In this document: positions 51,541 to 61,100 of the stretch, one piece after another
How the letters are laid out: every line of letters starts with the position of its first letter
Position numbering within the stretch: the stretch's first letter is position 1
Notes under the pieces: model-generated
The model's database searches: none
Seen by the model: the letters and a program-made list of their open reading frames with translations, nothing else
Told to the model about the DNA's origin: nothing
Position numbers and translations under genes: made by a program
Assembly (NCBI GenBank): GCA_032622095.1
Contig: CP136062.1
Span: forward strand, 3,660,001-3,724,000
Source: Siphonodentalium dalli
Taxonomy: Eukaryota > Mollusca > Scaphopoda > Gadilida > Siphonodentaliidae
DNA length: 64,000 bases
Direction: 5' to 3'

Positions 51541-53741
51541 TTAAGAAATTGGGTCAGGACGGGTCACGAAATAGAGTCAGGACCCCGGAAATTCATATAC
51601 TACGCCATTTAATGTGGTGACGAGTAAGTATAACGGCCTTGCTCTTCGTGATTTCCACAACAAAGGCAGGGCAGCCAATTCTGTACAGGATTTCCGCCAC
51701 ACGCAGTTCAGATTTTGATAAATTGGGTCAGGACATGTCACGAAATAGAGTCAGGACCCCGGAAATTCATATATTACGCCTTTTAAATTGGTGAGGAGTA
51801 AGTATCATGGCTTAGCTCTTCGTGATTTCGATATCACAGACAGGGAAGGCAATTCTGTACAGGACTTCCGCCACACGCAGTTCAGAATTTGAGAAATTGG
51901 ATCAGGACATGTCACGAAATAGAGTCGGGAGCCCGAAAATAAACATATTACGCCATATAAATTGGTGAGGAGTAAGTATCACGGCGTAGCTCTTCGTGAT
52001 TTCGATACCACAGACAGGGCAGGCAATTCTGTACAGGATTTCCGCCACATGGAGTTCAGATTTTGAGAAATTGGGTCAGGACGGGTCACAAATATATTCG
52101 GGACCCCGAAAATTCACATATTACGCCATTAAAATTGGTGAGGAGTACGTATCACGGCCTAACTCTCCGTGATTTCGACATCACAGACAAGGCAGCCAAT
52201 TATGTACAGGATTTCCGCCACAGGCAGTTCAGATTTTGAGAAATTTGGTCAGGACGGGTCACGAAATAGAGTCAGGACCCCGGAAATTCACATATTACGC
52301 CATTAAAATTGGTGAGGAGTGACTACCACGGCCTAGCTCTTCGTGATTTCGATATCTATAACAGACAGGGCAGGCAATTATGTACATGATTTCCGCCACA
52401 CGCAGTTTAGATTTTGAGAAATTGGGTCAGGACGTGTCACAAAATAGAGTCAGGACCCCGAAAATTAACATATTACGCCATTAAAATTGATGAGGAGTGA
52501 GTATCACGGAATAAGTCTTCGAGATTTCGACATCACAAACAGGGAAGGCAATTCTGTACAGGATTTCCGATACAAGCAGTTCAGATTTTGATAAATTGGG
52601 TCAGGACGGGTCACGAAATAGAGTCGGGACCCCGAAAATTTACATAATACGCCATTAAAATTGGTGACGAGTCAGTATCACGGCCTAACTCTTCGTGATT
52701 TCGATATCACAGACAGGGCAGGCAATTCTGTATAGGATTTCCGCCACACGCAGTTGAGATTTGAAGAAATTGGGTCAGGACGGGTCACGAAATAGAGTCA
52801 GGACCCCGGAAATTCATATACTACGCCATTTAATGTGGTGACGAGTAAGTATAACGGCCTTGCTCTTCGTGATTTCGATATCACAGACAGGGCAGTCTAT
52901 TCTGTACAGGATTTCCGCCACAAGCAGTTCAGATTTTGAGAAATTGGGTCAGGACGTGTCGCGAAATAGAGTCGGGGCCCCGAAAATTCACATATTACGC
53001 CATTAAAATTGGTGAGGAGTAAGTATCACGGCTTAACTCTTCGTGATTTCGATAACACATACAGGGCAGGCAATTCTGTACAGGATTTCCGCGATACACG
53101 CAGTTCAGATTTTGAGAAATTGGGTCAGGACGGGTCACGAAATAGAGTCGGGACCCCGAAAAATTACATAACACGCCATTAAAATTGGTGAGGAGTAAGT
53201 ATCACGGCCTATCTCTTCGTCATTTCGATATCACAGACAGGGCAGCCAATTCTGTACAGGATTTCCGACACAATCATTTCAGATTTTAAGAAATTGGGTC
53301 AGGACGGGTCACGAAATAGAGTCAGGACCCCTGGACATTTACATATTACGCCATTAAAATTGGTGAGGAGTAAGTATCACGGCATAACTCTTCGTGATTT
53401 CGTCATCACGCACAGGGAAGGCAATTCTGTACAGGATTTCCGCCACACGCAGTTCAGATTTTGATAAATTGGGTCAGGACGGGTCACGAAATAGAGTCGG
53501 GACCCCGAAAATTTACATAATACGCCATTAAAATTGGTGACGAGTAAGTATCACGGCCTAACTCTCCGTGATGTCGACATCGCAGACAGGGCAGCCAATT
53601 CTGTACAGGATTTCCCCCACACGCAGTTCAGATTTTGATAAATTGGGTCAGGACGGGTCACGAAATAGAGTCAGGACCCCGGAAATTCATATATTACGCC
53701 ATTAAAATTGGTGACGAGTAAGTATCACGGCTTGACTCTCC

Positions 53742-53757
53742 GTGATGTCGACATCAC
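53742..53757. other. Perfect 16-bp palindrome form of the monomer dyad
   Basis: GTGATGTCGACATCAC, in the first copy of the 523-bp tandem block, same monomer type as at 15776. Confidence 0.9.
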
Positions 53758-54264
53758 AGACAGGGCAGCCAATTCTGTACAGGATTTCCGCCACACGCAG
53801 TTCAGATTTTTAGAAATAGGGTCAGGACGTGTCACGAAATAGAGTCAGGACCCCTGGACATTCACATATTACGCCATTAAAATTGGTGAGGAGTAAGTAT
53901 CACGGCATAACTCTTCGTGATTTCGTCATCACGCACAGGGAAGGCAATTCTGTACAGGATTTCCGCCACACGCAGTTCAGATTTTGATAAATTGGGTCAG
54001 GACGGGTCACGAAATAGAGTCGGGACCCCGAAAATTTACATAATACGCCATTAAAATTGGTGACGAGTAAGTATCACGGCCTAACTCTCCGTGATGTCGA
54101 CATCGCAGACAGGGCAGCCAATTCTGTACAGGATTTCCCCCACACGCAGTTCAGATTTTGATAAATTGGGTCAGGACGGGTCACGAAATAGAGTCAGGAC
54201 CCCGGAAATTCATATATTACGCCATTAAAATTGGTGACGAGTAAGTATCACGGCTTGACTCTCC

Positions 54265-54280
54265 GTGATGTCGACATCAC
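54265..54280. other. Perfect 16-bp palindrome form of the monomer dyad
   Basis: GTGATGTCGACATCAC, in the second copy of the 523-bp tandem block. Confidence 0.9.
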
Positions 54281-54679
54281 AGACAGGGCAGCCAATTCTG
54301 TACAGGATTTCCGCCACACGCAGTTCAGATTTTTAGAAATAGGGTCAGGACGTGTCACGAAATAGAGTCGGGACTCCGAACATTTTCATAATACGCCATT
54401 ACAATTGTTGACGAGTAAGTATCACGGCATAACTATTCGTGATTTCGATTTCACAGACAGGGCAGGCAATTCTGTATAGGATTTCCGCCACAGGCAGTTC
54501 AAATTTTAAGAAATTGGGTCAGGACGGGTCACGAAATAGAGTCAGGACCCCGGAAATTCATATATTACGCCATTAAAATTTGTGAGGAGTAAGTATCACG
54601 GCCTAGCTCTTCGTGATTTAGATATCACAGACAGGGAAGGCAATTCTGTACAGGATTTCCGCCACAGGCAGTTCAGATT

Positions 54680-57295
54680 TTAAGAAATTGGGTCAGGACG
54701 GGTCACGAAATAGAGTCAGGACCCCGGAAATTCATATACTACGCCATTTAATGTGGTGACGAGTAAGTATAACGGCCTTGCTCTTCGTGATTTCCACAAC
54801 AAAGGCAGGGCAGCCAATTCTGTACAGGATTTCCGCCACACGCAGTTCAGATTTTGATAAATTGGGTCACGACATGTCACGAAATAGAGTCAGGACCCCG
54901 GAAATTCATATATTACGCCTTTTAAATTGGTGAGGAGTAAGTATCATGGCTTAGCTCTTCGTGATTTCGATATCACAGACAGGGAAGGCAATTCTGTACA
55001 GGACTTCCGCCACACGCAGTTCAGAATTTGAGAAATTGGATCAGGACATGTCACGAAATAGAGTCGGGAGCCCGAAAATAAACATATTACGCCATATAAA
55101 TTGGTGAGGAGTAAGTATCACGGCGTAGCTCTTCGTGATTTCGATACCACAGACAGGGCAGGCAATTCTGTACAGGATTTCCGCCACATGGAGTTCAGAT
55201 TTTGAGAAATTGGGTCAGGACGGGTCACAAATATATTCGGGACCCCGAAAATTCACATATTACGCCATTAAAATTGGTGAGGAGTACGTATCACGGCCTA
55301 ACTCTCCGTGATTTCGACATCACAGACAAGGCAGCCAATTATGTACAGGATTTCCGCCACAGGCAGTTCAGATTTTGAGAAATTTGGTCAGGACGGGTCA
55401 CGAAATAGAGTCAGGACCCCGGAAATTCACATATTACGCCATTAAAATTGGTGAGGAGTGACTACCACGGCCTAGCTCTTCGTGATTTCGATATCTATAA
55501 CAGACAGGGCAGGCAATTATGTACATGATTTCCGCCACACGCAGTTTAGATTTTGAGAAATTGGGTCAGGACGTGTCACAAAATAGAGTCAGGACCCCGA
55601 AAATTAACATATTACGCCATTAAAATTGATGAGGAGTGAGTATCACGGAATAAGTCTTCGAGATTTCGACATCACAAACAGGGAAGGCAATTCTGTACAG
55701 GATTTCCGATACAAGCAGTTCAGATTTTGATAAATTGGGTCAGGACGGGTCACGAAATAGAGTCGGGACCCCGAAAATTTACATAATACGCCATTAAAAT
55801 TGGTGACGAGTCAGTATCACGGCCTAACTCTTCGTGATTTCGATATCACAGACAGGGCAGGCAATTCTGTATAGGATTTCCGCCACACGCAGTTGAGATT
55901 TGAAGAAATTGGGTCAGGACGGGTCACGAAATAGAGTCAGGACCCCGGAAATTCATATACTACGCCATTTAATGTGGTGACGAGTAAGTATAACGGCCTT
56001 GCTCTTCGTGATTTCGATATCTCAGACAGGGCAGTCTATTCTGTACAGGATTTCCGCCACACGCAGTTCAGATTTTGAGAAATTGGGTCAGGACGTGTCG
56101 CGAAATAGAGTCGGGACCCCGAAAATTCACATATTACGCCATTAAAATTGGTGAGGAGTAAGTATCACGGCTTAACTCTTCGTGATTTCGATAACACATA
56201 CAGGGCAGGCAATTCTGTACAGGATTTCCGCGACACACGCAGTTCAGATTTTGAGAAATTGGGTCAGGACGGGTCACGAAATAGAGTCGGGACCCCGAAA
56301 AATTACATAATACGCCATTAAAATTGGTGAGGAGTAAGTATCACGGCCTATCTCTTCGTCATTTCGATATCACAGACAGGGCAGCCAATTCTGTACAGGA
56401 TTTCCGACACAATCATTTCAGATTTTGAGAAATTGGGTCAGGACGGGTCACGAAATAGAGTCAGGACCCCTGGACATTCACATATTACGCCATTAAAATT
56501 GGTGAGGAGTAAGTATCACGGCATAACTCTTCGTGATTTCGTCATCACGCACAGGGAAGGCAATTCTGTACAGGATTTCCGCCACACGCAGTTCAGATTT
56601 TGATAAATTGGGTCAGGACGGGTCACCAAATAGAGTCGGGACCCCGAAAATTTACATAATACGCCATTAAAATTGGTGACGAGTAAGTATCACGGCCTAA
56701 CTCTCCGTGATGTCGACATCGCAGACAGGGCAGCCAATTCTGTACAGGATTTCCCCCACACGCAGTTCAGATTTTGATAAATTGGGTCAGGACGGGTCAC
56801 GAAATAGAGTCAGGACCCCGGAAATTCATATATTACGCCATTAAAATTGGTGACGAGTAAGTATCACGGCTTGACTCTCCGTGATGTCGACATCACAGAC
56901 AGGGCAGCCAATTCTGTACAGGATTTCCGCCACACGCAGTTCAGATTTTTAGAAATAGGGTCAGGACGTGTCACGAAATAGAGTCGGGACTCCGAACATT
57001 TTCATAATACGCCATTACAATTGTTGACGAGTAAGTATCACGGCATAACTATTCGTGATTTCGATTTCACAGACAGGGCAGGCAATTCTGTATAGGATTT
57101 CCGCCACAGGCAGTTCAGATTTTAAGAAATTGGGTCAGGACGGGTCACGAAATAGAGTCAGGACCCCGGAAATTCATATATTACGCCATTAAAATTTGTG
57201 AGGAGTAAGTATCACGGCCCAGCTCTTCGTGATTTAGATATCACAGACAGGGAAGGCAATTCTGTACAGGATTTCCGCCACAGGCAGTTCAGATT
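54680..57295 (+). repeat. HOR unit I2, 15 monomers (2,616 bp)
   Basis: Second I unit, nearly identical to I1 but lacking one 3-monomer block. Noted differences include GGGTCACGACATG near 54865, GATATCTCAGAC near 56016, and a CACCAAATAGAG near 56625. It begins and ends at the AAGAAATTGGG / CCACAACAAAGG landmark. Confidence 0.9.
56881..56896. other. Perfect 16-bp palindrome form of the monomer dyad
   Basis: GTGATGTCGACATCAC. This is the I2 counterpart of the sites at 53742 and 54265. Confidence 0.9.
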
Positions 57296-58164
57296 TTAAG
57301 AAATTGGGTCAGGACGGGTCACGAAATAGAGTCAGGACCCCGGAAATTCATATACTACGCCATTTAATGTGGTGACGAGTAAGTATAACGGCCTTGCTCT
57401 TCGTGATTTCCACAACAAAGGCAGGGCAGCCAATTCTGTACAGGATTTCCGCCACACGCAGTTCAGATTTTGATAAATTGGGTCAGGACATGTCACGAAA
57501 TAGAGTCAGGACCCCGGAAATTCATATATTACGCCTTTTAAATTGGTGAGGAGTAAGTATCATGGCTTAGCTCTTCGTGATTTCGATATCACAGACAGGG
57601 AAGGCAATTCTGTACAGGACTTCCGCCACACGCAGTTCAGAATTTGAGAAATTGGATCAGGACATGTCACGAAATAGAGTCGGGAGCCCGAAAATAAACA
57701 TATTACGCCATATAAATTGGTGAGGAGTAAGTATCACGGCGTAGCTCTTCGTGATTTCGATACCACAGACAGGGCAGGCAATTCTGTACAGGATTTCCGC
57801 CACATGGAGTTCAGATTTTGAGAAATTGGGTCAGGACGGGTCACAAATATATTCGGGACCCCGAAAATTCACATATTACGCCATTAAAATTGGTGAGGAG
57901 TACGTATCACGGCCTAACTCTCCGTGATTTCGACATCACAGACAAGGCAGCCAATTATGTACAGGATTTCCGCCACAGGCAGTTCAGATTTTGAGAAATT
58001 TGGTCAGGACGGGTCACGAAATAGAGTCAGGACCCCGGAAATTCACATATTACGCCATTAAAGTTGGTGAGGAGTGACTACCACGGCCTAGCTCTTCGTG
58101 ATTTCGATATCTATAACAGACAGGGCAGGCAATTATGTACATGATTTCCGCCACACGCAGTTTA
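57296..58164 (+). repeat. HOR unit I3, truncated after about 5 monomers
   Basis: It follows I1 and I2 from the CCACAACAAAGG landmark through GGGAGCCCG, GGCGTAGCTC and GACTACCACGG (with CATTAAAGTTGG near 58060). At about 58160-58175, within GCAGTTTAGATTTTGA, it switches to the D2 sequence (TAAATTGGGTCAGGACGGG, then GTCAGGACCCCGG). The register is kept, so this is an in-phase junction between two unrelated HOR families. Confidence 0.85.
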
Positions 58165-61100
58165 GATTTTGATAAATTGGGTCAGGACGGGTCACGAAAT
58201 AGAGTCAGGACCCCGGAAATTCATATATTACGCCATTAAAATTGGTGAGGAGTAAGTATCACGGCCTAGCTCTTCGTGATTTCGATATCACAGACAGGGA
58301 AGGCAATTCTGTACAGGATTTCTGCCACACGATGTTCAGATTTTGATAAATTGGGTCAGGACATGTCACAAAATATATTCGGGACCCCGAAAATTCACAT
58401 ATTACGGCATTAAAATTGGTGAGGAGTAAGTATCACGGCCTCTCTCTCCGCGATGTCGACATCACAGACAGGGCAGCCAATTCTGTACAGAATTTCCGCC
58501 ACACGCAGTTCAGATTTTTATAAATTGGGTCAGGACGGGTCACGAAATAGAGTCGGGACCCCCGAAATTTACATAATACGCCATTAAAATTGGTGACGAG
58601 TAAGTATCAAGGCCTAACTCTTCGTGATTTCAATATCACAGAAAGGGCAGGCAATTCTGTATAGAATTTCCGCCACAGGCAGTTGAGATTTTAAGAAATT
58701 GGGTCAGGACGGGTCACGAAATAGAGTCAGGACCCCGGAAATTCATATACTACGCCATTTAATGTGGTGTCGAGTAAGTATAACGCCCTTACTCTTCGTG
58801 ATTTCCACAACACAGGCAGGGCAGCAGGTAATTATGTACAGGATTTCCGCCACTCCCAGTTCCGATTTTGAGAAATTGGGTCAGGACGGGTCACGAAATA
58901 GAGTCGGGACCCCGAAAAATAACATATTACGCCATTACAATTGGCGAGGAGTAAGTATCACGGCCAGCTCTCGGCGATTTCGACATCACAGACAGGGCAG
59001 CCAATTTTGTACAGGATTTCCGCCACACGCAGTTCAGATTTTAAGAAATAGGGTCATGACGTGTCACGAATTAGAGTCGGGACCCCGAAAATTAACATAT
59101 TACGCCATTAAAATTGGTGAGGAGTGAGTATCACGGCCTAGCTCTTCGTGATTTCGATATCACAGACAGGGAAGGCAATTCTGTACAGGATTTCCGCCAC
59201 AAGCAGTTCAGATTTTGAGAAATTGGGTCAGGACGTGTCAAGAAATAGATTCGGGACCCCGAAAATTGACATATTACGCCATTAAAATTGATGAAGAGTG
59301 AGTATCACGGCCTATCTCTTCGTGATTTCGATATCACACACAGGACAGGCAATTCTGTACAGGATTTCCGCCATACGCAGTTCAGATTTTGAGAAATTGG
59401 GTCATGACGGGTCACAAAATATATTCGTGACCCCGAAAATTCACATATTATGACATTAAAATTGGTGAGGAGTAAGTATCACGGTAAAAGTCTTAGTGAT
59501 TTCGACATCACACACAGGGAAGGCAATTCTGTACAGGATTTCCGCCACACGCAGTTGAGATTTTGAAAAATTGGGTCAGGACGGGTCACGAAATAGAGCA
59601 GGGACCCCGAAAATTCATATACTACGCCATTTAATGTGGTGAGGAGTAAGTATAACGGCCTTGCTCTTCGTGATTTCCAGAACACAGGCAGGGCAGGCAA
59701 TTCTGTACAGGATTTCCGCCACACGCAGTTCAGATTTTGAGAAATAGGATCAGGACGTGTCACGAAATAGAGTCAGGACCCCGTAAATTCATATATTACG
59801 CCATTAAAATTTGTGAGGAGTAAGAATCACGGCCTAGCTCTTCGTGATTTAGATATCACAGACAGGGAAGGCAATTCTGTACAGGATTTCCGTTACACGC
59901 AGTTCAGATTTTGAGAAATTGGGTCAGGACATGTTACGAAATAGAGTCGGGACCCCGAACATTAACATATTACGCCATTAACATTGGTGAGGAGTAAGTA
60001 TCACGGCATAGCTATTCGTGATTTCGATATCACAGACAGGGCAGGCAATTCTGTACAGGATTTCCGCCACATGCAGTTCAGATTTTGAGAAATTGGGTCA
60101 GGGCAGGTCACGAAATAGAGTCAGGACCCCGGAAATTCATATACTACGCCATTTAATGTGGTGGCGAGTAAGTATAACGGCCTTGCTCTTCGTGATTTCC
60201 ACAACACAGGAAGGGCAGGCAGTTCTGTACAGGATTTCCACCACCTGCAGTTCAGATTTTGAGAAATTGGGTCAGGACGGGTCACGAAATAGAGTCGGGA
60301 CCCCGAAAATTAACATATTACGCCATTAAAATTGGTGAGGAGTAAGTATCACGACCTAACTCTTCGTGATTTCGACATCACAGAAAGGGCAGCCAATTCT
60401 GTACACAAGCATTTCAGATTTTGAGAAATTGGGTCAGGACGGGTCACGAAATACAGTCAGGACCCCTGGACATTCACATATTACGCCATTAAAATTGGTG
60501 AGGAGTAAGTATCACGGCATAACTCTTCGTGATTTCGACATCACACACAGGGAAGGCAATTCTGTACAGGATTTCCGCCACACGCAGTTCAGATTTTGAT
60601 AAATTGGGTCAGGACGGGTCACGAAATAGAGTCGGAACCCCGAAAATTTACATAATACGCCATTAAAATTGGTGACGAGTAAGTATCACGGCCTAACTCT
60701 CCGTGATGTCGACATCGCAGACAGGGCAGCCAATTCTGTACAGGATTTCCGCCACACGCAGTTCAGATTTTGATAAATTGGGTCAGGACGGTTCACGAAA
60801 TAGAGTCAGGACCCCGGAAATTCATATATTACGCCATTAAAATTGGTGAGGAGTAAGTATCACGGCCTAGCTCTTCGTGATTTCGATATCACAGACAGGG
60901 AAGGCAATTCTGTACAGGATTTCTGCCACACGATGTTCAGATTTTGATAAATTGTGTCAGGACATGTCACAAAATATATTCGGGACCCCGAAAATTAACA
61001 TATTACGCCATTAAAATTGGTGAGGAGTAAGTATCACGACCTAACTCTTCGTGATTTCGACATCACATACAGGGCAACCAATTCTGTACACAAGCATTTC

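Larger units (their letters stand above)
53321..54366 (+). repeat. 3-monomer block duplicated in tandem (523-bp offset)
   Basis: GTCAGGACCCCTGGACATT begins at 53321 and 53844. Each copy is followed by GATTTCGTCATCACGC, TTTCCCCCACACG, GGCTTGACTCTCC and the perfect palindrome. The matching part of I2 has the block once (offsets 3,139 versus 2,616). This is a clean case of a 3-monomer step within an 18- versus 15-monomer unit. Confidence 0.9.
51541..54679 (+). repeat. HOR unit I1, 18 monomers (3,139 bp)
   Basis: It starts at AAGAAATTGGG before ATTTAATGTGGTGACG and CCACAACAAAGGCAGG, which recur at 54680 and 57296. It contains, in order, the series AAGTATCATGGC, GGGAGCCCG, GGCGTAGCTC, GACTACCACGG, GACGTGTCGCG and ACACAATCATTTCAG. 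The unit contains two copies of a 3-monomer block (see 53321-54366), which makes it about 523 bp longer than I2. Confidence 0.9.

Noticed and set aside
58699-59127. Longest open reading frame (142 codons)
   Set aside because: It is satellite translated across about 2.5 monomers. It exists because one TGA in ATTGGTGAGG became CGA (ATTGGCGAGG near 58943); the homologous ORF at 21154 stops there. No start context, domain or codon signal supports a gene.
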